A stretch of 49,962 nt of DNA from an uncultured beta proteobacterium (GTDB lineage Bacteria; Pseudomonadota; Gammaproteobacteria; Burkholderiales; Burkholderiaceae_C), in contig CAIQOO010000019.1 in the NCBI GenBank assembly GCA_903873485.1, positions 1 through 49,962 of the forward strand. The letters are read 5' to 3'. The notes under the pieces are model-generated. The model was given only the letters and a program-made list of their open reading frames with translations. It was not told where the DNA came from and searched no databases. Both the position numbers and the translations under genes were made by a program. Positions 9,755 through 19,458 of this stretch are shown piece after piece (position 1 is the stretch's first letter; each line of letters starts with the position of its first letter).

Positions 9755-9970
9755 TCAGAAGCTGTAGGTGAGTTTGAGGCTGGCTGCGGCGGCCACTTCG
9801 CTTTGCCGGTATTTGGAGGCATCCACAATTGGCACCTTCAGCAGGTCTTCCAGGCTCAAGTCGGTGAGGGCGGTAAGGTCGGTCGCCTGCCTGACAGGCG
9901 ACGAAAAGCCCATGACCGACAGCATGGCCAGCAGGCAATGGCTGCCGTGCGGCTCTTTGGCATAGCAATC
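9755..9970 (-). pseudogene. Internally deleted TonB-dependent receptor gene
   Basis: The minus-strand frame reads a signal-peptide-like stretch, then the receptor plug start (LTDLSLEDLLKVPIVDASKY then RQSEVAAAAS), and jumps directly to LKLTYSF and a stop. LKLTYSF is a typical final barrel strand. About 600 residues of plug and barrel are therefore missing without loss of frame. The plug start is paralogous to the intact receptor just downstream (LPLEDLLKIEISSASRRLQQ). The frame is open upstream to 10174 but that part has no receptor features, so the true start is unclear. It stops 11 bases before the intact receptor ATG and its transcript may serve as that gene's leader. Confidence 0.7.
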
Positions 9971-10206
9971 CGGTTGAAATGAAGGCTCGGTAACATGGTG
10001 GTGTGACAGTTGAAAATGGGTTGTTCGATTTATGAAATACCGCATGCCCCCCACATTATCCAAACGGCTGTCTGGTTTCGTGCGATTTCGCAAGAAAGCG
10101 ATCAATTGCCTTGCAATGCAGGTTGATGCAAAAACAGCCAGCCACGACGATGCCCCCCTTGACGCCGAGTTCAAGGGGGCGGATCAACCCGATACCGTGA
10201 ATGCGG

Positions 10207-10992
10207 CTAGGCCCAGTTTGGGCGGCGTTTATCGATAAAGGCCTGCACACCTTCAAGCGCGCTGTCGTCCATCATGTTGCAGGCCATGGTTTGGGCGGCA
10301 TCCAGATAAGCGGCCTCAATGCCGTTTTCAAGCTGGCGGTAAAACAGGCTCTTGCCCAGGGTGACGGCGACCCGGGGTTTGGCCAGAATGCTGGCCACCA
10401 GACGTTCCAGTTCTGCGTCGAGTTGATCCGGCGCCGCTACCCGGTTCACCAGGCCTTGCGCCTGCGCCTGTTGGGCATCGATAAATTCGCCGGTAATCAG
10501 CATCTCGAATGCCGCCTTGCGCCCCAGGTTGCGCGACAGCGCCACCCCGGGGGTGCCACAAAACAGGCCCAAATTGACCCCACTGACCGCAAATCGGGCG
10601 CTGCTGGCAGCGACTGCCAAATCGCACATGGCGACCAGTTGGCAGCCGGCTGCGGTGGCAATACCCTGCACCCGGGCGATCACTGGCAGCGGCAGTTTCT
10701 GGATGCTCATCATCAACCGGGCGCATTGGCTGAACAGCATCTGGTAGTAGTCGTGTGATGGTTTGGCGCGCATCTCGCGCAGATCATGGCCGGCGCAAAA
10801 TGCCCGGCCGGCGGCGGCAATCACCACCACCCGCACGCTGTCGTCTTGCGCCAGCGTGTCGATTTCAAGCTGCAGCGCGCCCATCAGGGCCTCGGACAGC
10901 GCGTTGAAGGCCTCGGGCCGATTGAGGGTCAAGGTAACTTGGCCGCGTCGGTCGCGTGTGGTCAAAACCAGGGGTGTGGTGGTGCTGTTCAT
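10207..10992 (-). CDS. Enoyl-CoA hydratase/isomerase family protein
   Basis: A 261-residue crotonase-fold enzyme, probably hydrating 2-enoyl-CoA in fatty-acid or organic-acid breakdown. Visible features: the CoA/oxyanion-hole motif AAGRAFCAGHDLREM near 65-79, VQGIATAAGCQLVAMCDLAV near 108-127, and GVNLGLFCGTPGVALSR near 137-153. The AGHDLREM wording resembles the ECHDC3 branch, whose substrate is poorly defined. One typical catalytic Glu position is occupied by Cys or Gly here, so hydratase activity is not certain. Start at 10992 is preceded by GGAG at good spacing; a longer in-frame start at 11034 lacks one. It faces the SPOR-protein gene across a short divergent region. Confidence 0.88.
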   Translation of the reverse strand: MNSTTTPLVLTTRDRRGQVTLTLNRPEAFNALSEALMGALQLEIDTLAQDDSVRVVVIAAAGRAFCAGHDLREMRAKPSHDYYQMLFSQCARLMMSIQKLPLPVIARVQGIATAAGCQLVAMCDLAVAASSARFAVSGVNLGLFCGTPGVALSRNLGRKAAFEMLITGEFIDAQQAQAQGLVNRVAAPDQLDAELERLVASILAKPRVAVTLGKSLFYRQLENGIEAAYLDAAQTMACNMMDDSALEGVQAFIDKRRPNWA

Positions 10993-11048
10993 GGGCTGCA
11001 GGTCTCCTGCACATGATGATAGCCGCTGCGGCATGCAAAAATAGAGGC

Positions 11049-12329
11049 ATGACTGATGATCCGTTGTTGCCCCCTTTGCCCAAACCTGCTGCCGCCCCCG
11101 AGCGAGCGGTGGAGCGACTGCTCCGCGCCGCCGTCGGGCCGATCCATGCGGCTTATTATTTGCCCCGGTTCAATCGTTTTGAGCAGGCCGAGCGGGTCAG
11201 CATGTCGTGGAACTGGGCGGCCGGCTTGCTGACACTCAACTGGTTGCTGTTTCGCCAGTTGTGGCTGGGCGCACTCGGGTATGCGCTGACGTTGCTGCTG
11301 CTGCCCCTGCTGGTGCTGGGTTTGGGGCGGGTGCTGTTTCAGGTGCCGCAGAGTGTGGAATGGGGCTTGTGGCTGACCGGCGCGGTGTTGAGCGTGGTGC
11401 TGCCGGGGGCCGGCGGCAATGCCCTGTTTTATGCCCGATGCCAGCGACGCATTGGGCAGGCGCTGGCAGCGTCCCCCACGCTCGACGATGCCTGCCAGCG
11501 GCTGATGCAGCAGTCCAGCGGCAACAAGCATGCGATCTGGCTGGGCCTGGCCAACGCAGCGGTGCTGGCTCTTGCCGTGCTGGCTTATATGTATTTTTCG
11601 GCAACGCCAACAGCCGAACCACAGGTTTCGGCACCAGCCCAAGGCACGGTCGAGGCCACCCGCTTGCCCGCGCCGCAGCCTGCCGCTGCGCCGGTTTTGG
11701 CAGCAGCACCGGCATCGGCATCGGCTACAGCACCGGCTTCAGCTACAGCACCGGCTTCTGCGGCAACACCGGCATCGGCTACAGCTTCGGCTTTTGCAGC
11801 AGCACCAGCATCGGTTACAGCATCGGTTACAGCATCGGCAGCAGCTACAGCCTCGGCCTCGGCTTCGGCGGCAGCTTCGTCTGTGCCAGTCCCGGCAGCA
11901 GTGGCCCAACGGCCCGCAGCCTCCAGGCCCATCAGGGTGGCCAGTGCTGCACAACAGCCGGTGTCTTTGCCTGCGCGCCCGGCGGCACCAGCAGCGTCGG
12001 CGGCAAACCGCGTGGTGCCGGCACGCGCCGCAGCATCTGCCAAACCGGCGGCCAGCAAACCGCTGGCCGCCGCTTCGGACGAGGCAGCCACTGACCAGGT
12101 GTTCATCAATGTTGGTCTGTTTGCCGATCCCGACAACGCGCGTCGGGCCTATGTCAAACTGGTCCTGGCTGGCATGCCTGCCGAGCGCCGGGTTCTCATG
12201 CCGGCCCCCGGCTCCGGCAAAGGCAAACTGACCAGGGTGCGGGCCGGGCCGTTTGCCAGCCGGGCGCAGGCGCTGGCTGCTGTCCCCAATATCAAAGACC
12301 TGGAACTCGATGCCGTGATCGCACCTTGA
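11049..12329 (+). CDS. Membrane protein with Ala/Pro/Ser-rich linker and C-terminal SPOR domain
   Basis: A 426-residue protein. The N-terminal ~175 residues look like a DUF2628-type membrane region, with hydrophobic helices at ~55-75, 78-100, 103-125 and 160-182. The middle (~185-345) is a long Ala-rich linker (repeated ASATAPASA) encoded by near-repetitive DNA. The last ~75 residues form a SPOR domain (VFINVGLFADPDNARRAYVK ... RVRAGPFASRAQALAA), which in other proteins binds denuded septal peptidoglycan. The linker probably spans the periplasm from the inner membrane to the wall. The ATG at 11049 sits close to the divergent hydratase start. Cell-division or wall function is inferred from SPOR alone. 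Confidence 0.85.
   Translation: MTDDPLLPPLPKPAAAPERAVERLLRAAVGPIHAAYYLPRFNRFEQAERVSMSWNWAAGLLTLNWLLFRQLWLGALGYALTLLLLPLLVLGLGRVLFQVPQSVEWGLWLTGAVLSVVLPGAGGNALFYARCQRRIGQALAASPTLDDACQRLMQQSSGNKHAIWLGLANAAVLALAVLAYMYFSATPTAEPQVSAPAQGTVEATRLPAPQPAAAPVLAAAPASASATAPASATAPASAATPASATASAFAAAPASVTASVTASAAATASASASAAASSVPVPAAVAQRPAASRPIRVASAAQQPVSLPARPAAPAASAANRVVPARAAASAKPAASKPLAAASDEAATDQVFINVGLFADPDNARRAYVKLVLAGMPAERRVLMPAPGSGKGKLTRVRAGPFASRAQALAAVPNIKDLELDAVIAP
11700..11880. repeat. Low-complexity GCA/CGG/CAGC repeat tract
   Basis: Imperfect tandem copies of a GCACCGGCTTCAGCTACA-like unit encode the Ala-rich linker of the SPOR protein. The tract is stop-free in other frames too; one forward frame reads a Gly/Ser/Tyr repeat. 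Confidence 0.85.
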
Positions 12330-12339
12330 GGCGGTCGGG

Positions 12340-12900
12340 CTATTTCCAGCGCACTGGCTCCAGATGAATGTTGTGCGCACCATCACCGAGCATCAGCCCG
12401 CCTTCCTGCACCGTGGCTTGCAGGTTCATGCTGCGTTGCGCCAGGGCCGTGAGCTGCTGGGCACTGGTGCCGGGGATGCGCCAGACCTGCAGGCTTTTCA
12501 GGCGCGCCAGTTTGCTCTCGATGCCGCGCCACCAGATGTCGGCGGCCGCGCCAAAGGCGTACAACACCACGCTGTCGGCCTTGTTGCAGGCTTTGGCCAG
12601 TGGCTTGTCTTCGGGCTGGCCGACTTCAATCCAGAGCCGGGTCAGGCCGGTGAAATCGCGCAGCCACACATCGGGTTCATCCGGGTCGCTCAGGCCGGCG
12701 CCAAAGGCCAGCGTGCCGTCGCCGCCGCAAACGCTTTGCAACTGGTGCGCCTGCAGCGCCAGTGCGCACAGTCGCACCATCATGCGCTCATCGGTTTCGC
12801 TCGGGTGGCGCGCCAGCGTCAGGGTGTGGTCGGCGTAATAACTGTGGTCAATGTCGGCAATTTGCAGGCTGGCTTTGAAGATGGTGGATTTGGTGGCCAT
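12340..12900 (-). CDS. yaeQ: YaeQ family protein
   Basis: A 186-residue cytoplasmic protein that matches YaeQ from end to end (MATKSTIFKASLQIADIDHS, HPSETDERMMVRLCALAL, DLWIEVGQPE-type core, WWRGIESKLARL). The family has a PD-(D/E)XK-like fold, but its function is not established; an old link to RfaH suppression in enterobacteria is weak. Its stop lies ten bases from that of the convergent SPOR gene. No operon partner is evident; purB follows on the same strand after 77 bases in the upstream direction. Confidence 0.93.
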   Translation of the reverse strand: MATKSTIFKASLQIADIDHSYYADHTLTLARHPSETDERMMVRLCALALQAHQLQSVCGGDGTLAFGAGLSDPDEPDVWLRDFTGLTRLWIEVGQPEDKPLAKACNKADSVVLYAFGAAADIWWRGIESKLARLKSLQVWRIPGTSAQQLTALAQRSMNLQATVQEGGLMLGDGAHNIHLEPVRWK

Positions 12901-12977
12901 TGTTTCTTTACAGGTAACTGCTCACCACTGTTTCAATGCGCATGCATATGTCAGGAGCGCAATATTCGCAAAAGTAG

Positions 12978-15039
<2,062 letters not shown>

Positions 15040-15065
15040 GCCGGTTGCCGTTTTTCCACTTTTTC

Positions 15066-15203
15066 GGCTTCCCACTTATGCCGGGACAGAGATGGAGTAT
15101 CAAGCCAGCCAAATGGGTGGGCTTCCACTGCCAAGAAAACCACATGAGCGGATCAAACGTAACCCATTGATATTGAAAAGTGTCCCGCCTTAAGTGGAAA
15201 GCC
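15066..15203. mobile_element. 138-bp inverted-repeat-bounded element or insertion-sequence remnant
   Basis: The ends are 23-base inverted repeats, 15066-15088 (GGCTTCCCACTTATGCCGGG plus ACA) and 15181-15203 (its complement with three mismatches). The 92 bases between carry no gene. The style resembles ends of IS21-like elements or a MITE; no target duplication is obvious. The right end forms the last codons of the MerR-family gene, so that gene was probably cut here. Confidence 0.65.
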
Positions 15204-15743
15204 AACAGCCCAATCAAACACTTTGCCCGGCAGACAAGGCATCGAGTTCAAACACCCGAGTGTGGTGGCTGATGTGGTTGTGGAGGACGGCGTTGCTGTG
15301 TGTTCACGCGCTGAATCGGCTGCCTGCGCGCCACTGACCTGGGCAAACACCGCCATCACCCCCTGGATCAAGTGGCGCACCTGGCCGGGCGACAAGCCGG
15401 CCCGGCCCGGCTCGATGACCAGTTCTATGCCATCGGCCACTTTCAGATGGCTACAGACTTCGACCGAGCCAATGGCCGGTTGCCGTGGCGGCACCGGTGC
15501 TGGCGCGCCCTGGAGCAGTTCGCGGATGCGCTCCAGCGAGACCCCGGCTGCCGTCCACTTCTTGATTAGCAGCAGTTGCTCAAGGTGTTTGGCGCAGTAG
15601 CGGGCGGCACGGGTTTCGCCCTCGGGCCGATCCACCAGCCCGGCCTGGACGTAATAGCGGACGGTGCGGATCGGCAGATCAGCCAGCACGCACAGGTCGG
15701 CCAGCGGGTAGCTCGGTGGTGATGAATCGGTTTCGGTGGGCAT
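15153..15743 (-). CDS. MerR-family transcriptional regulator with element-derived C-terminus
   Basis: A 196-residue DNA-binding protein. The N-terminal winged helix is clear (LADLPIRTVRYYVQAGLVDR near residue 20-39, then KHLEQLLLIKKWTAAGVSLE as the dimerisation start). The middle (~80-140) may be a ligand or partner domain. The last ~17 residues (VGFPLKAGHFSISMGYV) are encoded by the right inverted repeat and inside of the 15066-15203 element, and the preceding Ser/Thr-rich stretch is atypical, so the natural C-terminus was likely lost. A 9-5-9 inverted repeat just upstream of the start may be its own operator. Its regulon is unknown; the divergent neighbour is nagZ. Confidence 0.8.
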   Translation of the reverse strand: MPTETDSSPPSYPLADLCVLADLPIRTVRYYVQAGLVDRPEGETRAARYCAKHLEQLLLIKKWTAAGVSLERIRELLQGAPAPVPPRQPAIGSVEVCSHLKVADGIELVIEPGRAGLSPGQVRHLIQGVMAVFAQVSGAQAADSAREHTATPSSTTTSATTLGCLNSMPCLPGKVFDWAVGFPLKAGHFSISMGYV

Positions 15744-15751
15744 GGCGCTTA

Positions 15752-15774
15752 TTAAAACACCAAAAGTGTCTTAA
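15752..15774. promoter_or_regulatory. Inverted-repeat operator candidate between merR-type gene and nagZ
   Basis: TTAAAACAC-CAAAA-GTGTCTTAA is a 9-5-9 inverted repeat with one mismatch, 9 bases upstream of the MerR-family start. Spaced dyads of this kind are typical MerR sites, so autoregulation is likely. Confidence 0.5.
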
Positions 15775-15836
15775 AGCAAGTGTATTTATTGACTGATGGG
15801 TTATCATGACCGTTCGCTCCTTGACCGAGAAAAATC

Positions 15837-16919
15837 ATGACCTTTCACGCCCCCCTGATCATCGACATGGCCGGCCTGACGCTGACCAAAACCGACCGCC
15901 AGCGCCTCAAGCACCCGCTGGTCGGCGGCCTGATCCTGTTTGCCCGCAACTGGCAAAACCGTGCCCAACTCACCAAGCTGTGCCGCGACATCAAAAAGGT
16001 TCGCAAAGACTTGCTGATCTGCGTTGACCACGAGGGCGGGCGGGTGCAGCGCTTCAAGACCGATGGCTTTACCCACCTGCCTCCCATGCGCGCCCTCGGC
16101 GAGCTATGGCGCCAGGACGGCAAGGGCGCACCCGGCGAGGGGGCCATGCGCGCCACCCGGGCGGCCACTGCCTGCGGCTATGTGCTGGGGGCCGAGCTGC
16201 GTGCCTGTGGGCTTGATTTGAGCTTCACCCCGGTGCTGGACCTGGACTGGGGCGAAAGCAGCGTGATTGGCGACCGCGCCTTTGATGCCGATGCGCGCAT
16301 CGTCAGCCTGCTGGCCAAGAGCCTGATGCATGGCCTGTTGTTGAGCGGCATGGCCAATTGCGGCAAGCATTTTCCGGGGCATGGTTTTGTCAAGGCCGAC
16401 TCGCACACCGATGTTCCGATCGACAAACGCAGCCTGAAAGCCATTCTGGCCGACGATGCCGCCCCTTACCGCTGGCTGGGTGGCAGCCTGGCTGGCGTGA
16501 TGCCGGCCCATGTGATCTATCCCAAAGTCGATGCCCGCCCGGCAGGCTTTTCAGGCAAGTGGTTAAACGACATCCTGCGCGGCCAGTTGGGCTTTGCCGG
16601 CGCGGTGTTCAGCGACGATTTGTCGATGGCCGGGGCCAGGGTGATTGACGGTGAAAGCGTCAGCAGCACCCAGGCGGCGGTGGCAGCACTGAATGCCGGC
16701 TGCGACCTGGTGCTGCTGTGCAATCAGTCGCTTGGCGAGGGTACAGAGCTCGACGCGCTGATCAACGGCCTGACCGAGGCCCAGCTCAAAGGCCAGTGGC
16801 AGCCGCAGGAGATAAGCGAAGCGCGCCGCCGCGCCTTGCTGCCAGCCAGCGCCGCCACGCCCTGGGATGCGCTGATGGTGTTGCCCGCCTATATGCAGGC
16901 GCTCGATCACATCCCCTGA
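15837..16919 (+). CDS. nagZ: Beta-N-acetylhexosaminidase NagZ
   Basis: A 360-residue cytoplasmic glycoside hydrolase of family 3 that removes N-acetylglucosamine from anhydro-muropeptides in cell-wall recycling. Motifs: GGLILFARNWQN near 28, DHEGGRVQRF near 63, KHFPGHGFVKADSHTD near 178 (catalytic His-Asp loop), and VFSDDLSMAGA near 258 with the nucleophile Asp. Length is normal for the short proteobacterial NagZ. The ATG at 15837 fits the family start, MAGLTLTKTDR being the first conserved block. It stands alone, facing away from the MerR-type gene. Confidence 0.96.
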   Translation: MTFHAPLIIDMAGLTLTKTDRQRLKHPLVGGLILFARNWQNRAQLTKLCRDIKKVRKDLLICVDHEGGRVQRFKTDGFTHLPPMRALGELWRQDGKGAPGEGAMRATRAATACGYVLGAELRACGLDLSFTPVLDLDWGESSVIGDRAFDADARIVSLLAKSLMHGLLLSGMANCGKHFPGHGFVKADSHTDVPIDKRSLKAILADDAAPYRWLGGSLAGVMPAHVIYPKVDARPAGFSGKWLNDILRGQLGFAGAVFSDDLSMAGARVIDGESVSSTQAAVAALNAGCDLVLLCNQSLGEGTELDALINGLTEAQLKGQWQPQEISEARRRALLPASAATPWDALMVLPAYMQALDHIP

Positions 16920-16929
16920 GCGCCGGGCG

Positions 16930-17005
16930 ATTGAAACATTGAAACATTGAAACCCGCGAAACGTGTCAGGGCGGATCAGGGTGGATCAGAGCGTATCAAG
17001 GCGAG
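16930..17005. repeat. Two adjacent short tandem repeats
   Basis: Three copies of ATTGAAAC (16930-16953) are followed by four 10-base units of TCAGGGCGGA type (16966-17005, decaying rightward). The second tract runs into the 3' end of the small hypothetical gene on the minus strand. Confidence 0.85.
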
Positions 17006-17223
17006 CGGTGCAGCCGGGGTGCCGACAGCTCGGCGATCATGTCGCTGGTGGCGGCATCCACATTCGGGTGGCTTGTGAGCAGCTTGGCCGCAGACAGCAG
17101 CGTGCGCAGCGCCTGCAGGTCTTTCACCGTGGGGGCTACCTTGATCTGGGCGATCGCCGCCATGCTGTTGCCGCCCTGGATCAGTGCGGCTACCTTGGGT
17201 GCCCAAACGCTTTGACGTGCCAT
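16996..17223 (-). CDS. Small conserved-looking hypothetical protein
   Basis: A 75-residue frame starting MARQSVWAPKVAALIQGGNS and continuing with an amphipathic, Ala/Leu-rich helical body (VKDLQALRTLLSAAKLLTSH, MIAELSAPRL). No signal peptide, membrane helix or known motif is seen. Codon use fits the neighbouring genes, and GAAAG precedes the ATG weakly. The stop sits in the 10-base tandem repeat, so the C-terminus may vary in length between strains. I do not recognise it. It could be a non-coding frame, but the composition looks protein-like. Confidence 0.5.
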   Translation of the reverse strand: MARQSVWAPKVAALIQGGNSMAAIAQIKVAPTVKDLQALRTLLSAAKLLTSHPNVDAATSDMIAELSAPRLHRSP

Positions 17224-17262
17224 GCCGTGCTTTCTGTGAAAGTTATAAAAAAATAATGATGA

Positions 17263-17312
17263 TATTGGCCTCTAGCCCTTGCTGGATAAGCGCAAGCAGC
17301 TATTCTAAATAT
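17263..17312 (+). repeat. Interspersed repeat, copy B
   Basis: Core GGCCTCTAGCCCTTGCTGGA then TAAGCGCAAGCAGCTAT and an AT-rich tail, upstream of the yciH gene. Same orientation as the other six copies. Confidence 0.85.
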
Positions 17313-17406
17313 AGCATTTGAGAAATCCGGTCAGTGCCGTGGCGGCTTGCCAGTTTGCCAGACAATCAGCCGTTTATTAGAACCAACAGCCATTCAGCAA
17401 TTTGCC

Positions 17407-17769
17407 ATGAAAGCAAAACCCGCCAGCGGCGGCCTGGTCTTCAGCACCGACAGTGGCCGCACCTGCCCGGCCTGCCGCCAGCCCGTGGCCGCCTGCCAAT
17501 GCCGCGCGACAAAACCCGGCCCCGTTTCTGATGGCATCGTCCGCGTGTCGCGCGAGACCAAGGGCCGCGCCGGCAAAGGCGTGACCCTGGTCAAGGGGCT
17601 GGCACTTGACGAGGCCGCACTGCAAGCCCTGGGCCGCCAGCTCAAGACCGCCTGCGGTTCAGGCGGCACGGTCAAGGACGGCATCATTGAAGTCCAGGGC
17701 GACCATTGCGATCGGGTGATGGCACTGCTCAAGGCCAGCGGCCTGAGCGTCAAGCGAGCCGGTGGCTGA
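17407..17769 (+). CDS. yciH: YciH/SUI1 family translation initiation factor homologue
   Basis: A 120-residue cytoplasmic protein with the eIF1/SUI1 fold. An N-terminal four-Cys cluster (TCPACRQPVAACQC, residues ~19-32) could bind zinc. The SUI1 core follows: RVSRETKGRAGKGVTLVKGL near 45, LGRQLKTACGSGGTVKDGII near 76, and VQGDHCDRVMALL near 97. In E. coli YciH takes part in start-site fidelity and stress-related inhibition of translation; a role here is by homology. The ATG at 17407 is the first with conserved sequence after it. The gene stands alone after repeat copy B. Confidence 0.93.
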   Translation: MKAKPASGGLVFSTDSGRTCPACRQPVAACQCRATKPGPVSDGIVRVSRETKGRAGKGVTLVKGLALDEAALQALGRQLKTACGSGGTVKDGIIEVQGDHCDRVMALLKASGLSVKRAGG

Positions 17770-17829
17770 GCATGAAAATCCTGAAGACCTGCAACTGCTG
17801 GCGACGTGCAGCATGCAGCCATAACCAGC

Positions 17830-18252
17830 TTATCGATTGTTGACAAACCAGACAACATAGTCATGTATCAATTGATAATTGCCTGAATTTGCGTCAGTGC
17901 ATTCCAGATCAGCCAGAGGCAGGGTAAATTTTTTCTTGTCTGAAACTCGTCTGACACTCACCATCACGCCATAAAATTCGTCAGTTTCATCCTCAAATTT
18001 CAAAAACTTGAAGGTATCCTTAAAAGAAGGCTGGGTCTTTTTCAGGATTTCATATTCCTGCTTGCTGCCATAACCAAACAGAAAACGTTCTTCCCAGTCA
18101 AAATCTTCGATTCCGGTTAGCAGGCAAGGCTGTTTCAAATTATCTTCCAGATAAACCCGATATTTGACCAGCGTTTCAAACTCAACTGCAGGGGGTTCAT
18201 CCTCATCGAGGATGGCAGCAATTCTTTTGCATTGTTCATCATAATCATCCAT
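17830..18252 (-). CDS. CcbP-like (calcium-binding family) acidic protein
   Basis: A 140-residue acidic protein. The pattern LVKYRVYLEDNLKQPCLLTG, WEERFLFGYG, SFKDTFKFLKFEDE and NYQLIHDYVVWFVNNR resembles the Ca-binding CcbP family first described in cyanobacteria; in other bacteria its role is not known. There are many Asp/Glu residues but no EF-hand loop. AAAGGTGA before the ATG is a good ribosome site. The region 17830-18740 is clearly richer in A+T than the flanks, with AT-ending codons, which points to acquisition by transfer. It precedes another AT-rich gene on the same strand by 160 bases. Confidence 0.65.
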   Translation of the reverse strand: MDDYDEQCKRIAAILDEDEPPAVEFETLVKYRVYLEDNLKQPCLLTGIEDFDWEERFLFGYGSKQEYEILKKTQPSFKDTFKFLKFEDETDEFYGVMVSVRRVSDKKKFTLPLADLECTDANSGNYQLIHDYVVWFVNNR

Positions 18253-18412
18253 AAATTCACCTTTAAAAAATAAATTACGATTTAGATAAATCTCAACTGC
18301 CTCTGCAATTTCATCAATAGACTTTATTGGAAACTTACCATTTTTCCTTTGCAGATCAACAACTTACGATATTTTCCAAATAAAGTCTAATATTTTTCTT
18401 GCAGAAAAAATG

Positions 18413-18739
18413 TCAGCGATTTCTGGACAATTTCTTTATTCTGAATTTCTGGTAAGCTTGAATTTCTGATGACAGAGGGTTTGTATTGTGAACTTTGAGA
18501 TGCGTGATTGAAATCACAACAGCATCTTTTTCTTGACCGGCTATTTTCAAGGCACAACAAATGCCGCCTTCATCACCCAAATACAAGGCATCCAAAATTT
18601 GAATATGTGAACTGGATGAAATATTGATAGAATTCTTACGCAATATCTGCATCAGGCCGTCTGTAGCCATGACAGGGATGGGCAAATTTTCTTTCAACTT
18701 TTGCATTAAACTTTCAACTTGAGCTGGTTTGTCTATCAT
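18413..18739 (-). CDS. Hypothetical protein in AT-rich patch
   Basis: A 108-residue protein starting MIDKPAQVESLMQKLKENLP. It contains LDALYLGDEGGICCALKIAG and AVVISITHLKV, which read like a small alpha/beta domain, and a basic C-terminus (KFRIKKLSRNR). No signal peptide or membrane segment. GAGGAT stands before the ATG at suitable distance. Low GC and AT-ending codons match its neighbour at 17830-18252, so the pair may have arrived together. I do not recognise the family; a two-gene unit with the CcbP-like gene is possible. Confidence 0.6.
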   Translation of the reverse strand: MIDKPAQVESLMQKLKENLPIPVMATDGLMQILRKNSINISSSSHIQILDALYLGDEGGICCALKIAGQEKDAVVISITHLKVHNTNPLSSEIQAYQKFRIKKLSRNR

Positions 18740-18808
18740 CTATATCCTCGTTTGTCATATTGAGCGGAGCATCCGTGCCCTAAATGCAGCCGATGCCTTC
18801 TTTGGTAT

Positions 18809-19342
18809 TCATGGTTTGCAAGTTGTCCCGATATCGGTGATTTTGCCATTGGGCGCGACGATGCCCCACTTGGCCAGCGCCGCATCGTCACTGACACGGG
18901 CATCGACCCAGCGCGCACCGTCCGGGGTTTGCTCTTTTTTCCAGAACGGAGCCTGGGTTTTCAGGTAGTCCATCAAAAACTCGCAGGCGGCAAAACTGTC
19001 GCCACGGTGGGCGGAACTGACGGCCACCAGCACAATCTGGTCCAGCGGTGCCAGCAAGCCGATGCGGTGGATGACGCGGGCACCCATGATGTCAAAGCGC
19101 TGGTGTGCTGCGTCAATCATGGCTTCGATGGCTTTTTCGGTCATGCCAGGGTAATGTTCGAGTTCCAGGCTCTCGATGCTGCCCGCTGCCGCCTTGTCCG
19201 GCTCGCCTGTGCTGCGGTCGCGCACGGTGCCAACAAAGCTGCATACCGCGCCGACCCGACCGTCTTTGGCGCGCAAACCGGCAACCTCGGCAGATAGGTC
19301 AAAGTCTTCGGTCTGGATCGACACACGCGCCAATCGTTTCAT
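18809..19342 (-). CDS. moaE: Molybdopterin synthase large subunit MoaE
   Basis: A 177-residue subunit that, with thiocarboxylated MoaD, converts precursor Z (cPMP) to molybdopterin. Typical blocks: GAVCSFVGTVRD near 31, LELEHYPGMTEKAIEAM near 59, HRIGLLAPLDQIVLVAVSSAHRG near 91 and FLMDYLKTQAPFWKKEQ near 121, with the active-site Lys in FWKKE. It is the last gene of moeA-moaD-moaE; repeat copy F separates it from moaD by 116 bases. Confidence 0.97.
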   Translation of the reverse strand: MKRLARVSIQTEDFDLSAEVAGLRAKDGRVGAVCSFVGTVRDRSTGEPDKAAAGSIESLELEHYPGMTEKAIEAMIDAAHQRFDIMGARVIHRIGLLAPLDQIVLVAVSSAHRGDSFAACEFLMDYLKTQAPFWKKEQTPDGARWVDARVSDDAALAKWGIVAPNGKITDIGTTCKP

Positions 19343-19346
19343 GTCA

Positions 19347-19395
19347 AATAGCCCTCCAGGGCAGATGGGATATGCGCTGATAGCTATTATTTTTG
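19347..19395 (+). repeat. Interspersed repeat, copy F (diverged)
   Basis: GCCCTCCAGGGCAGATGGGA followed by TATGCGCTGATAGCTATT shares both ends of the family core. It lies between moaD and moaE. Confidence 0.6.
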
Positions 19396-19458
19396 ATTAT
19401 TTCAGGCAACCCGGCCCGGTGCCCGGCCAGCCAGTCTGCAGGATGCGTTTTCTTCATC

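Noticed and set aside
11207..12094. 295-codon forward frame with Gly/Ser/Tyr repeats
   Set aside because: It overlaps the SPOR gene in another frame and is open only because the repeat tract lacks stops.
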